This document shows, in pieces, positions 32,719 through 41,568 of a stretch of DNA of 64,000 nucleotides (position 1 is its first letter; the number at the start of each line of letters is the position of its first letter). Under the pieces are notes generated by a model that saw nothing but the letters and a program-made list of their open reading frames with translations, made no database searches and had not been told where the DNA came from. The stretch is from Inquilinus ginsengisoli_B (GTDB lineage: Bacteria; Pseudomonadota; Alphaproteobacteria; DSM-16000; Inquilinaceae). The DNA lies in contig NZ_JBNDJK010000001.1 in assembly GCF_050434925.1 (NCBI RefSeq), forward strand, positions 558,001-622,000, in the 5' to 3' direction. The translations under genes were made by a program, and so were the position numbers.

Positions 32719-34928
32719 GCGGCGGCGTCCTCCGGCCGGTCGAGGCTGCGGGTCAGCACCATCCGATGCGGGAACGGGATGTCGATGCCGACCTCGTCGA
32801 AGCGCCGCTTCATCCGGCGGTTGAATTCCCGCGCCACGCCCCATTGCTTGGCCGGCGGCGTCTTGATCCGTGCCTTGATGGTCACGGCGCTGTCGCCGAA
32901 CTTGTCGAGGCCGATGATCTCGATCGGCGCCAGGATGGCCGGCGCCCAGGCGGGGTCGAGCTGCAGCTCGCGGCCGAGGTCCCGCAGCACCTCGATCACC
33001 CGGTCGACATCCTGGTCGTAGCCGATCCCGACATTGAACACGGCGAAGGAGAAGTCCTTGGTCATGTTGACGATCGAGGTGACCGAGCTGAACGGCAGCG
33101 TGTGCACCGCCCCGGTCTCGTCGCGCAGCCGGATGGTGCGGATGGTGATGCTTTCGACCACGCCGCTGTCCGAGCCGATCTGGACCACGTCGCCGACCGA
33201 CAGCGTGTCCTCGAACAGGATGAACACGCCGGTGATGACGTCCTTGACCAGGGTCTGGGCGCCGAAGCCGATGGCGAGGCCGACCACGCCGGCGCCGGCC
33301 AGCAGCGGCGCGATGTTCAGCCCGACCTCCGACAGCACCATCAGCACCACGACGGTGATCAGCAGCACCATGAAGGCGTTGCGCAGCAGCGGCAGCAGGG
33401 TGCGGGCGCGGGCGCTGCGCTGCACCAGGTTCCCCGAGGAATCGTGCCGGTTCAGGTGGTACTCGATCAGCTGGCTGACCACCTCCCACGCCACCAGCGC
33501 CGCCACGATCACCAGCAGGATGGCGCCGCCGCTGGCCAGCACGGCGCGGCCGGTCTCGGTCTCCATCCAGGCGATGCCGCCGAGCTGCCAGACCTCGAGC
33601 AGCACCAGGACGCTGACCAGCAGGACGACCACCTTCAGCGCGGTGTCGAGCACCGGCAGATAGCGGTTGGCGCGATGCTCCAGCCCGGGAAAGCGGGATT
33701 TCAGCTCCGGCCCGATCGAGAAGGCGCGGTGGATCAGCCGCGGCCCGTAGGCGGAGACCAGCCGCGCCACCACCAGCACCAGCACGGTCAGCAGCGTGGC
33801 CCGCAGGACGAAGACGAAGCCGCCATTGATGCCGAGCGCCCAGATCGCGAAGGTGACGACGACATAGGCGATGGCGAGCAGGTGCCAGACATCGGCCAGG
33901 CGCCGCCGGGCGGAGCCGACGGCACGGGTGACGCCGGCCTCCTCGCCCTCCGCGGCCCGGCGCCGGCGGCCGCGCAACCAGTCGGCGACCGGCTGCCGGT
34001 TCTGCAGGATCAGCACCACCAGCATCGCCGCGACTGCCAGGCCGATCAGGTATTTCAGCGTGGTCAGGCTGCCATAGGGCAGGCCCAGCACCACGGCGGT
34101 GGAGACGGCGAGATAGCCGAACACCAGCAGGTAGATCAGCCGCTTGGCCCAGACATAGAGATAGCCGGCGGTCTCGTCGCCGATGCGCAGCAGCCGCAGA
34201 TGCGGGTGTTCCGGTGTCAGCACCAGGCGGATCAGCATCAGCGCCAGGCCGCTGATGATCGTGGCGTTGACCAGCGCCAGCACCACGGTGCGGACGAACC
34301 AGGGCGGGTCCAGCACCACCGCCATGGCATAGGCGCCGAACACGAAGGCGATCAGCGGCAGGAAGTCGAGCACCGCCTGGGCCAGCAGCAGCGGGATCTT
34401 GCCCCACAGCGTGGCCGGGGCCTTGCCGTTCAGCGCCGTGAAGGGCCGGCGCAGTAGCAGCCGGACCAGCCAGCCCGCGGCGATGCCGGCGAGGACGACG
34501 CCGACGACGTTGAGGAACACCACGACCCAGCGCTCCCGCGCCGCCGGGTCGGACAGCTGGTCCCGGGCCCAGGTCGCCAGCTCCGGCAGCCGTGCCAGGG
34601 TGCCACCGATCTCCGCGACCGCGCCGGTGACGTCGCGCACCTTGCCCGAGACCACGACCAGGGCTTGGCTGCCGACCGTCTCCAGCGCGCTGCGCTCCTC
34701 CTGCTGCTGCGCCTGGGCCTGCAACATCAGCTGCAGCCGGGCCACCAGCTCGGCCCGCGCCTGGTCGTCCTGCAGCGTCGCGATCAGCGCCTTGACCTGC
34801 TCCGGGTTGGCCGGCTGGTCGGCCGCGGCGGACGGCGCCGAAGTGGATGTCCCCGGCACCTGGCCGGCGGCGAGGCCGGGCGCGAGCAGGACGAGAAGGA
34901 GAAGCAGCGGGCGGAGCAAGCGGATCAT
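32691..34928 (-). CDS. Large mechanosensitive channel of the MscS family
   Basis: A 745-residue MscS-type channel, protecting cells from osmotic downshock. A cleaved signal peptide (LLRPLLLLLVLLAPGLAAG) is followed by a periplasmic coil around residues 35-110 and about ten membrane spans. The pore helix and MscS beta domain contain GAGVVGLAIGFGAQTLVKDV, GVFILFEDTLSVGDVVQIG and VVESITIRTIRLRDETGAVH. The C-terminal alpha/beta domain ends near DIPFPHRMVLTRSLD. Such multi-span forms (YbiO- or Msc-like) are common in proteobacteria. Confidence 0.93.
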   Translation of the reverse strand: MIRLLRPLLLLLVLLAPGLAAGQVPGTSTSAPSAAADQPANPEQVKALIATLQDDQARAELVARLQLMLQAQAQQQEERSALETVGSQALVVVSGKVRDVTGAVAEIGGTLARLPELATWARDQLSDPAARERWVVVFLNVVGVVLAGIAAGWLVRLLLRRPFTALNGKAPATLWGKIPLLLAQAVLDFLPLIAFVFGAYAMAVVLDPPWFVRTVVLALVNATIISGLALMLIRLVLTPEHPHLRLLRIGDETAGYLYVWAKRLIYLLVFGYLAVSTAVVLGLPYGSLTTLKYLIGLAVAAMLVVLILQNRQPVADWLRGRRRRAAEGEEAGVTRAVGSARRRLADVWHLLAIAYVVVTFAIWALGINGGFVFVLRATLLTVLVLVVARLVSAYGPRLIHRAFSIGPELKSRFPGLEHRANRYLPVLDTALKVVVLLVSVLVLLEVWQLGGIAWMETETGRAVLASGGAILLVIVAALVAWEVVSQLIEYHLNRHDSSGNLVQRSARARTLLPLLRNAFMVLLITVVVLMVLSEVGLNIAPLLAGAGVVGLAIGFGAQTLVKDVITGVFILFEDTLSVGDVVQIGSDSGVVESITIRTIRLRDETGAVHTLPFSSVTSIVNMTKDFSFAVFNVGIGYDQDVDRVIEVLRDLGRELQLDPAWAPAILAPIEIIGLDKFGDSAVTIKARIKTPPAKQWGVAREFNRRMKRRFDEVGIDIPFPHRMVLTRSLDRPEDAAAQGASSSGS

Positions 34929-35085
34929 CGGCTCGGTCGGGCTGTGGACGGGCGGTGTTCCGGATCGGCGTCCCGGCGGCGGGTCGAGGCCGCCCCTATC
35001 CTTCCCCGCCCTGCCCTCTGGATCAACCCGTCCGTCGAGGCCATCTTTGGGGCGTCCTCACGGGAAGCGGCAAGGGAAGGCGATC

Positions 35086-35748
35086 ATGGCGAAAGACGGC
35101 GATCTCGGCTCGGTGCGGCCGAAGCTGGTCGAGAGCAAGCAGCGCTGGGCGCGCGAGGGCCGGCTGCTGACCGGCGATACCGCCGACCCGGAGCGGGACC
35201 GGCTGCCGCCGGGCCAGCGCCTGGTGGAACACTGGCCGGTGCTCGATCTCGGCGTGCAGCCGGAGATCCCGCTCGACAAATGGCGGCTGACCATCGACGG
35301 GCTGGTCGAGGCCCCTACGGTGTGGCGCTGGGACGACATCCTGGCCCAGCCGGAATTCGAGGACGTGTCGGACATCCATTGCGTCACGTCCTGGTCGCGC
35401 TTCGACAACCGCTGGCGCGGCGTCTCGGCCCGGCACCTGCTGTCGCTGGTGCGGCCGAAGCCCGAGGCCCGGCACGTCGTCTTTCACAGCTACGACACCT
35501 ACACCACCAACGTGGCCCTCGACGCCTTCGCCGCCGAGGACGTGCTGCTGGCCACCCATCACGACGGCGAGCCGATCCCGGTCGAGCATGGCGGGCCGCT
35601 GCGCGTGATCATGCCGCGCTGGTACTTCTGGAAGAGCGCCAAATGGGTGAAGCGGATCGAGTTCATCGCCGCCGACCGCCCGGGCTTCTGGGAGGAGCGC
35701 GGCTATCACAACGAGGGCGACCCCTGGGAAGAGCAGCGCTACAGCTGA
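35086..35748 (+). CDS. Molybdopterin-dependent oxidoreductase, sulfite-oxidase fold
   Basis: A 220-residue cytoplasmic protein with only the molybdopterin-binding domain (PF00174), no signal peptide and no haem domain. The likely Mo-ligand Cys is in DIHCVTSWSR. Other conserved pieces are YTTNVALDAF, EHGGPLRVIMPRWYFWKSAKWVKRI and the terminal GFWEERGYHNEGDPW. An AAGGGAAGG site at 35072-35080 precedes the ATG. The electron partner and substrate are unknown. It is followed by the second 78-bp repeat. Confidence 0.9.
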   Translation: MAKDGDLGSVRPKLVESKQRWAREGRLLTGDTADPERDRLPPGQRLVEHWPVLDLGVQPEIPLDKWRLTIDGLVEAPTVWRWDDILAQPEFEDVSDIHCVTSWSRFDNRWRGVSARHLLSLVRPKPEARHVVFHSYDTYTTNVALDAFAAEDVLLATHHDGEPIPVEHGGPLRVIMPRWYFWKSAKWVKRIEFIAADRPGFWEERGYHNEGDPWEEQRYS

Positions 35749-35771
35749 CAGGTGTGAGCCGCTCCCTCCTT

Positions 35772-35849
35772 TGTCATTGCCGGGCTTGACCCGGCAATCC
35801 AGAAGCTGTCGACAATCTCTGGATGCCCGGGTCAAGCCCGGGCATGACA
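35772..35849. repeat. 78-bp intergenic inverted repeat, copy 2
   Basis: Starts TGTCATTGCCGGGCTTGAC and ends CAAGCCCGGGCATGACA with GTCGAC at the centre. Read on the opposite strand it matches copy 1 (30023-30100) almost throughout. The two copies therefore stand inverted around the 5.7-kb segment from the cyclase operon to the molybdopterin enzyme, and could support inversion by homologous recombination. Confidence 0.88.
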
Positions 35850-35867
35850 GGTTGGGGCCGGGCAGAC

Positions 35868-36563
35868 TCAGCGCGGCAGCAGGGCGCGCAGCGGTTCCGC
35901 GCCCGGGTTGCTCTTCTGCCCCTGGAAGATCACCCGCGCCGGGGTGCCGAAGCCGTAATAGGCATCGTTCTTGCCCTGGTCCTCGCTGATCACCGTGCCG
36001 TCCAGCGTGCCGCCGGCGAACAGGCCCCGGTTCTGCGAGAAGGCATACATGTCGGCATTGGTGTTCAGCCCGGTCGAGGCGCCGACGCCGGCGCCGAGGG
36101 TGAACAGCGAGCCCGACAGATCGGCGCCGACGGTGAAGCTGCTCTGCTCCACGGCCCGCAGTCCCTTATCGGTCATGATCGTCAGCACCAGCTGCGAGAC
36201 CTGGCCGCCGATCTGCAGCCCGAAGGTGCCGCCGCCGACGCCGTAGAAGGCGGGGTAGCTCCAATTGCCGTCCGCCATCCGGACCAGCATCACCGCATTG
36301 CCGCCGCGGCCGCCGAAGATGAAGCCGCCGCGCAGCAGCTCCGGCGCGATCAGCACCGCCTTGGCGCCGCGGATGTAGCGCGGCAGCGCCGAGAGTTCCT
36401 GGGCGGCGAGCAGTGCCTGCAGCGCGCCGCGGCTTTCATCGACCAGCAGCTGCGCGTCGCTCGGCGTCGAGGTGGCCGAGCCGCAGGCGGCGAGCGTGCC
36501 CGACAGCGCCAGCATGGCGGTCGACGCGCCGGTCAGGCGGAGGAACTCACGGCGGTCGATCAT
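35868..36563 (-). CDS. SYLF/Ysc84-domain lipoprotein
   Basis: A 231-residue lipid-binding SYLF-domain protein. The N-terminus MIDRREFLRLTG is a twin-arginine type signal followed by a lipobox-like LAACG, so it is probably a Tat-exported lipoprotein. The domain contains the conserved AKAVLIAPELLRGGFIFGGRGG, SYPAFYGVGGGTFGLQIGGQ, TVGADLSGSL and ADMYAFSQNRGLFAG blocks. Related proteins bind phosphoinositides in eukaryotes; the bacterial role is unknown. It is monocistronic and followed by the repeat at 35772. Confidence 0.9.
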   Translation of the reverse strand: MIDRREFLRLTGASTAMLALSGTLAACGSATSTPSDAQLLVDESRGALQALLAAQELSALPRYIRGAKAVLIAPELLRGGFIFGGRGGNAVMLVRMADGNWSYPAFYGVGGGTFGLQIGGQVSQLVLTIMTDKGLRAVEQSSFTVGADLSGSLFTLGAGVGASTGLNTNADMYAFSQNRGLFAGGTLDGTVISEDQGKNDAYYGFGTPARVIFQGQKSNPGAEPLRALLPR

Positions 36564-36616
36564 GGTCGGGGCTCTCCTCAGACTCCACGTGAAGACTCGT
36601 GGCAGACGCTAAACGA

Positions 36617-37246
36617 TCAATACATCTTTTCCGTTCCAAATGGCAGGTTCAGGGCGATGATCCGCCAGCTTTCGGCGCCGGAGGACGACCGGATGCGGTC
36701 GAGCCGGGTCAGCGACAGCGTGTCGACCGCGAGCCGGAGCGCCCGCTCGCCGTCCAGATCCAGCGCCAATGCCGCCGCGGCGCGGATGGTGCCGGCATGG
36801 GCGATGGCGACGATGTCGCGGCCGGCGTGGGCGTCGGACAGGGCCAGGATCGCGGGCTGCACCCGGCGAAGCACGGCGTCGAAGCTTTCGCCGCCGGGCG
36901 CGGCATGGGCGGAGGGGTGCGACCAGAACGGATCGTGCCGCGGCAGCGCGCGGTAGACCTCACGGCTCGGCCGGCCCTGCCAGGCGCCGAAATCCTGCTC
37001 GATCAGCGCCGGCTCGACCGACGGCACCGCCGCCTCGCCCATCGCCGCCAGCAGCGCCGCCGCGGTCTCGGCGGTGCGCCGCAGCGGCGAGTGCAGCCAG
37101 ACGGCCCGGCGCGGCAGCCGGGCGGCGAGGGCCGCGATCGCCGCCGCGTCGCCGGTGTCAGCTTCCAGGTCGAGCCGGCCGTACAGCAGCTTGTCCGGAT
37201 TGACCACCGGGGCGTGGCGGACCCACCACCAGCGGGTCGTGGTCAT
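36617..37246 (-). CDS. cobC: Histidine phosphatase CobC-like (alpha-ribazole phosphatase)
   Basis: A 209-residue phosphoglycerate-mutase-fold phosphatase. The catalytic motif is WVRHAPVVNPDKLLYG (His in RHA), then HSPLRRTAETAAAL, EQDFGAWQGRP and AHAGTIRAAAAL (second His). The ATGA overlap with cobS (37243-37246) and the YGR(L)D motif match CobC, which dephosphorylates alpha-ribazole phosphate in late cobalamin assembly. The start is fixed by the overlap. Confidence 0.88.
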   Translation of the reverse strand: MTTTRWWWVRHAPVVNPDKLLYGRLDLEADTGDAAAIAALAARLPRRAVWLHSPLRRTAETAAALLAAMGEAAVPSVEPALIEQDFGAWQGRPSREVYRALPRHDPFWSHPSAHAAPGGESFDAVLRRVQPAILALSDAHAGRDIVAIAHAGTIRAAAALALDLDGERALRLAVDTLSLTRLDRIRSSSGAESWRIIALNLPFGTEKMY

Positions 37247-37992
37247 GCCGCCGCCGCGGCGCACAGCACCGCGACCTCTGCCAGTTGCTGGGCGGCGCCG
37301 AGCACATCGCCGGTCTGGCCGCCGATGCGGCGCTTGGCCAGCCCGGCCAGGACCCAGACCGCCAGCGCCGCTAAAGCCAGCGCCGCCAGCCCGTGGCGCA
37401 GCCCGAGCAGCAGCAGGGCGAAGCACAACGCCAAGCCAAGGGCGGTGAACACGGCCTCCGTAGGCGGTCGGCCGGCCCCGGCGCCGAGCCCGTCGGGCCG
37501 GGCCGGGGGCAGCCAGGCCAGCAAAGCCGGGGCCGTGGCCCGCGACACCGCTCCGGAAGCGGCCAGGACTGCGACTCCGGCCCAGGGTGTGACAATCGCC
37601 GCCAGGGCCGCGGCGCGCAGCCCGACCGACAGCACCAGCGCCAAGGTGCCGTAGCTGCCGATGCGGCTGTCGCGCATGATCTCCAGCGTGCGCTCGCGGT
37701 CGCGGCCGGCGCCGAAGCCATCGGCGACATCGGCCAGACCGTCCTCGTGCAGCGCCCCGGTCAGCAGTGCCTGCGCTGCCAGCGCCAGCAACGCCGCGAC
37801 CAGGGCCGGGGCACCGAGCCAGAGCGCCAGCGCCCAGACCAGCCCGGCGGCCGCGCCGATGCCGGCCCCGACCAGCGGGAACAGCCGCATCGACCGGGCC
37901 AGGGCATCGGCCGGCGCATCCGCCGGCCAGCGGACCGGCAGCCGGGTCAGGAAGCAGGCGGCGATGCGCAGGTCGCGCAGCAGGTCGTCCAT
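37243..37992 (-). CDS. cobS: Adenosylcobinamide-GDP ribazoletransferase CobS
   Basis: A 249-residue inner-membrane enzyme that joins adenosylcobinamide-GDP with alpha-ribazole, the last step of cobalamin assembly. The family motif is LTGALHEDGLADVADGFG (the DGLAD aspartates bind Mg) followed by RERTLEIMRDSRIGSYGTLA. Several membrane spans fill the rest. It lies upstream of cobC in a two-gene operon. cobT, which makes alpha-ribazole phosphate, is 6 kb away on the other strand (43921-44955). Confidence 0.94.
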   Translation of the reverse strand: MDDLLRDLRIAACFLTRLPVRWPADAPADALARSMRLFPLVGAGIGAAAGLVWALALWLGAPALVAALLALAAQALLTGALHEDGLADVADGFGAGRDRERTLEIMRDSRIGSYGTLALVLSVGLRAAALAAIVTPWAGVAVLAASGAVSRATAPALLAWLPPARPDGLGAGAGRPPTEAVFTALGLALCFALLLLGLRHGLAALALAALAVWVLAGLAKRRIGGQTGDVLGAAQQLAEVAVLCAAAAA

Positions 37993-38032
37993 GGCACCCG
38001 GTTAACCGGTCCGGCCCGTGGCGGCAAGCCGC

Positions 38033-39414
38033 TCAGATGATCCGCCGGATCGTCCGCTTGCGCCACACCAGCCGATAGTAGGCAATCTGGCCCAGCGCCA
38101 TCACGGCGAAGGCGACCGGATAGGCGATCCAGATGCCGTCGATGCCGATGTGTTGGCTGAGCAGCCAGGCCACCGGCACCTCGACGCCGAGGATGGCGAA
38201 GATCGAGATCGCCATCGGCGCCAGCACCGTGCCGCTGGCCCGCATCACCGCGGAGACCACGCCGGCCAGGCCAAAGACGATGTAGCTCCACAGCGTGATG
38301 TGCAGCAGGTCCTGCGCCAGCTCGATCACCGGCGGGCTGGTCAGGAACAGCCCATCAGCGTGCGCGAGAACAGGTAGGCGATGGCGACCAGCCCGCCGGT
38401 GACGATCAGGTTGAGCAGGATACCGGTGCGGGTGATGGCGCCGAGGCGGTCGGCATGACCCGCGCCGATCGCCTGGGCGCCGAAGATCGAGGCGGTGATG
38501 GCGATCGAGATCGCCGGGAACTGGACGTAGCTGACCACCTGGTTGACCGCGCCATAGGCGGCGGTGGCGTCTGAGCCGAAGCCGTTGACGAAGGACAGCA
38601 CCGCGACCTCGGCCAGCGACACCAGCACCAGTTGCACGCCCGAGGGCAGGCCGATGCGCAGCACCGCCCGCAGGATCTTCGGGTCGATCCAGAGATGGCG
38701 CAGCAGCACGGCGTCCGGCGCCAGGGCATGGCCGCGGCGGCGCAGATGGACGGCCAGCCAGGCCAGGGCGGCGAGGAAGGAGACGATCGCGGCATAGGCG
38801 CCGCTGAGCACGCCGAGCTGCGGCAGCCCGGCCCAGCCGCGGATCAGGGCCGGGGTCAGGATGAGGCCGATCGCGGCCTGCAGCGCCAGGGCCAGCAGCA
38901 GCGTCACGGTGTCGCCGGTGCCGCGCATCATCGAGCTCATCAGCAGGAAGACGAACAGCCCCGGCATGGCGATCAGCATGATCCGGGCATAGGCGGTGGA
39001 ATCGGCCAGGATGTCGGCCGGGGTGCCGACCGCGGCCAGCAGCGACCGGGTGAAGGCGCCGCCGAACAGCGCGACCACGAGCCCAGCCAGGATGGTGACC
39101 GTCAGCGCGGTGCCGGCCACCGCCTTGACCTTGTCCGGGTCCTTGGCGCCCCAGGCCTGGCCGATCAGCACCGAGGCGCCGGCGCCCAGGCCGATGATGA
39201 ACGAGATGAAGAAAAACAGGATCGGGAAGAACGCGGAAACGGCAGCCAGCGCGCCGACCCCGATCATCTGACCGAGATAGATGTTGTTGAGCGTGCCGGA
39301 CAGCCCCTGCAGCACGTTGCTGAGCATCATCGGCCCGAGGAACAGCAGGAACGCCTTCCAAAGCACCGGAGACGAGGAGGCCGCAGCGGCGCCACGTTCG
39401 ATCGCATTCGACAT
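38033..39414 (-). pseudogene. MATE family efflux transporter, single-base frameshift
   Basis: A MatE-domain Na+ or H+/drug antiporter with 12 membrane spans. The frame from the ATG at 39414 (MSNAIERGAAA) is intact through LFSRTLMG and then hits a stop. From the same point the rest of the protein (LFLTSPPVIELAQDLL... to RKRTIRRII) continues in another frame. Adding one G to the GGG run (complement of CCC 38351-38353) restores a continuous 460-residue protein, of normal length for the family. Either it is a recent inactivation or a homopolymer read error. It is downstream of the DUF2239 gene (11-bp gap, GAGGA ribosome site) in one operon. Confidence 0.86.
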
Positions 39415-39425
39415 GACGGTCCTCT

Positions 39426-40013
39426 TCAGGCCGAAAGCGGCGCGTCGAATGCGGCGGCGGCCAGCCGCCTTGCATGGTCGCGGATGTCGACGGGCCAGTC
39501 CTCGGTCAGGGCGGCGAAACGGTCGCGGTCCGGCGCGAACAGGGCGCGCGCCGCCTCCTCGAAGCCGGGCCGGTCGCCGGCCATCGCCGCCATGAAGCGG
39601 TATGCCGCCTCCTGCGCCTGGCGCAGCCGGTCCCGCCCTTCGCCGGCGCGCCGCGCCTCCTCGACCAGGCGGCGCAGCGTCACCGAGGCGCCGCCGGGCT
39701 GGCCGGCCAGCCAGTCCCAATGCCGCGGCAGCAGCGTCACCTCGCGGGCGACGACGCCGAGCTTCGGCCGGCCGGGGCCGCGCGGCGCGTCGGATTGCGT
39801 CTCGGCCACGGCCGGCGCCGGCAGCCGGGCCAGAACCTCGGCCTCGCTGCCGCGCAGGTCGAGTTCGACCGGCCGGCTGGTGGCGTCGTCGAACACCAGG
39901 ACCGTGTCGCCGCGATCGGCGGCACGCTTGACCGCCAGCGCCACCTCGGCCAGCGGGCCGGAGGCGATGCGGCGGGTGCCCTGGAAGGCGGTGCAGGTGG
40001 AAACGGGGGTCAT
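39426..40013 (-). CDS. DUF2239 family protein
   Basis: A 195-residue protein of unknown function. The N-terminal half has CTAFQGTRRIASGPLAEVAL and a VFDDATSRPVELDLRG segment; the C-terminal half contains GRPKLGVVAREVTLLPRHWD and WLAGQPGGASVTLRRLVEEA, which looks like a short ribbon-helix-helix or helix-turn-helix DNA-binding motif. No signal peptide is seen. It is the first gene of an operon with the MATE pump, behind two operator-like palindromes and divergent from a TetR gene. Confidence 0.82.
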   Translation of the reverse strand: MTPVSTCTAFQGTRRIASGPLAEVALAVKRAADRGDTVLVFDDATSRPVELDLRGSEAEVLARLPAPAVAETQSDAPRGPGRPKLGVVAREVTLLPRHWDWLAGQPGGASVTLRRLVEEARRAGEGRDRLRQAQEAAYRFMAAMAGDRPGFEEAARALFAPDRDRFAALTEDWPVDIRDHARRLAAAAFDAPLSA

Positions 40014-40049
40014 GGGCGCCTCCCTGGCGCGATGGAATGGCGCTTTATA

Positions 40050-40083
40050 CCCGGGTGAAAACCCGCCGTCAATTTCACCCGGG
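40050..40083. promoter_or_regulatory. Paired operator-like palindromes upstream of DUF2239-MATE
   Basis: Perfect 11-bp inverted arms CCCGGGTGAAA (40050-40060) and TTTCACCCGGG (40073-40083). Read differently, these are two near-palindromic sites of the form TTTCRCCCGGGYGAAA, about 24 bp apart. They lie 37-70 bp upstream of the DUF2239 start in the interval shared with the divergent TetR gene, the usual place for a TetR-type operator. Confidence 0.65.
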
Positions 40084-40167
40084 CGAAAATATCAGATCCG
40101 ATGGATTCCCGGATTGAGCGAAGCGGCAAGACGTATATAAATAGACGTTCACTTATTTGGTCTGCCA

Positions 40168-40782
40168 ATGCCCCGCCCCCGCACCATCCCGGACGAAGCC
40201 CTGCTCGACGGCGCCCTGGCGGTGCTGCGCCGGGCCGGGCCGGAAGGCATGACCTTCGCCGCGGTGGCGGCCGAGACCGGCCTGTCGGCGGCGACCCTGG
40301 TGCAGCGCTTCGGCGGCAAGGCGGCGCTGGTCCGGGCGGCGCTGCTGCGCGCCTGGGACCTGCTGGACGCCCGCACGGCCGAGGCCGACGCCGCGGCCCC
40401 GCCCACCCCGACGGGAGCGGTGGCGCTGCTGGTGGCGCTGTCCGGCGACTACGGGGACGACTATGCCGAGGGGCTGCTGGTGCTGCGCGAGGATCTGCGC
40501 GACCCCACGCTGCGCCGCCGCGGCGCCGCCTGGGGCCGGGTGCTGGCCGAGGCACTCGGCCGACGCCTGGCCGATCCCGCCGGCCCGCGCCCCGATCTCG
40601 GCCGGCTCATGGCGGCGCAGTGGCAGGGCGCCGTACTGTGGTGGGGCTTCGAACGCGGCCGGTCGCTGCCGGAGGCGGTGACGGCGGAGCTGGAGGCGTT
40701 CTGCCGGACCGTCGCCACCGCGGCCGATCAGAACCCCAGTCGGTCGCAACTGCGCGGATCCTCGACCCGGCGCGACTCGTAG
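40168..40782 (+). CDS. TetR/AcrR family transcriptional regulator
   Basis: A 204-residue repressor. The N-terminal HTH is MTFAAVAAETGLSAATLVQRFGG (MTFAAVAAETGLSA about residues 28-41). The C-terminal ligand-binding domain has WGRVLAEALGRRLADP and LMAAQWQGAVLWWGFERG. It is divergent from the DUF2239-MATE operon with 154 bp between starts, and probably represses that operon until a toxic ligand binds. The last 55 bp overlap the end of the convergent nitrilase-family gene. The -40130 region before it is AT-rich (TATATAAATAG), suiting a promoter. Confidence 0.88.
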   Translation: MPRPRTIPDEALLDGALAVLRRAGPEGMTFAAVAAETGLSAATLVQRFGGKAALVRAALLRAWDLLDARTAEADAAAPPTPTGAVALLVALSGDYGDDYAEGLLVLREDLRDPTLRRRGAAWGRVLAEALGRRLADPAGPRPDLGRLMAAQWQGAVLWWGFERGRSLPEAVTAELEAFCRTVATAADQNPSRSQLRGSSTRRDS

Positions 40783-41567
40783 ATTTCGCCCAGCCGGGCC
40801 GTGCGACGCCAGGGTCGGGCCTTTTCCAGAGCGATATCAAAAGCCGGATCGGACCGGTCGAGCGTGCCGAAGACGAGGTCGGCGTCCCCGTCCCGGCCGC
40901 CTTCGGCCAGCACGGCCCCGTTCGGTCCGATCAGGCCGGCGGGAAGATCCCGGCTGCACTGCGCCGGATTCGCGAGCCCGATCCACAGGCAGGTCGCCGC
41001 CGCATGGCCCCGGGCCAGCGTGCTGAAGGCCGGATGAGGGGCATAGGCCGACACCAGCACGGCGTCGACGCCCAGCGCCTCGTACTCGGCGAAGAGCTCG
41101 GGGAACACGATCTCGATGCAGATGGCGCAACCGAAGGTGAAGCCGTCCACCGCGAAGGTCAGCGGCGCCTGGCCGGGCGAGAACCAGTCGCTGATCTCTG
41201 TGTGCGAACAGCGCCGCTTGTCGTAGCGCCCGGCAGGGGCGCCGGTGTCGGCAATGATATAGAGGCTGTTGTGCGGCCGGTGCGGCGCGGTCAGCGGATG
41301 GGCGCTGCCCAGCACCACCCACAGGCCCAGGCTGCCGGCCAGGGCCGCGGTTTCCTCCAGCTCCTCCCGCAGCGCCGGCCAGTCGACCTCGTCCCAGGCC
41401 ATTACCTCGGACTTGGCGTAGCCGGAGGCAGCGCCTTCCGGGAACTGGACCAGACGGGCCCCGCCCGCCGCGGCGCGGTGCATCAGGCCGCGGATCTGCC
41501 GGCCGTTGGCACGGATATCGCGGTCGATCCGGCTCTGGGCGACGGCGATGCGCAGCGGGCCCGCCAT
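40728..41567 (-). CDS. Carbon-nitrogen hydrolase (nitrilase superfamily)
   Basis: A 279-residue C-N hydrolase. The catalytic triad is Glu in VQFPEGAASGY, Lys in RYDKRRCSHTE and Cys in GCAICIEIVFPE. It acts on amides, nitriles or carbamoyl groups; the substrate is not known. The ATG at 41567 begins AGPLRIAVAQSRID, the usual first strand. It is 1 bp after the stop of the Na/Pi cotransporter gene, so the two are cotranscribed. Confidence 0.9.
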   Translation of the reverse strand: MAGPLRIAVAQSRIDRDIRANGRQIRGLMHRAAAGGARLVQFPEGAASGYAKSEVMAWDEVDWPALREELEETAALAGSLGLWVVLGSAHPLTAPHRPHNSLYIIADTGAPAGRYDKRRCSHTEISDWFSPGQAPLTFAVDGFTFGCAICIEIVFPELFAEYEALGVDAVLVSAYAPHPAFSTLARGHAAATCLWIGLANPAQCSRDLPAGLIGPNGAVLAEGGRDGDADLVFGTLDRSDPAFDIALEKARPWRRTARLGEIYESRRVEDPRSCDRLGF

Positions 41568-41568
41568 G

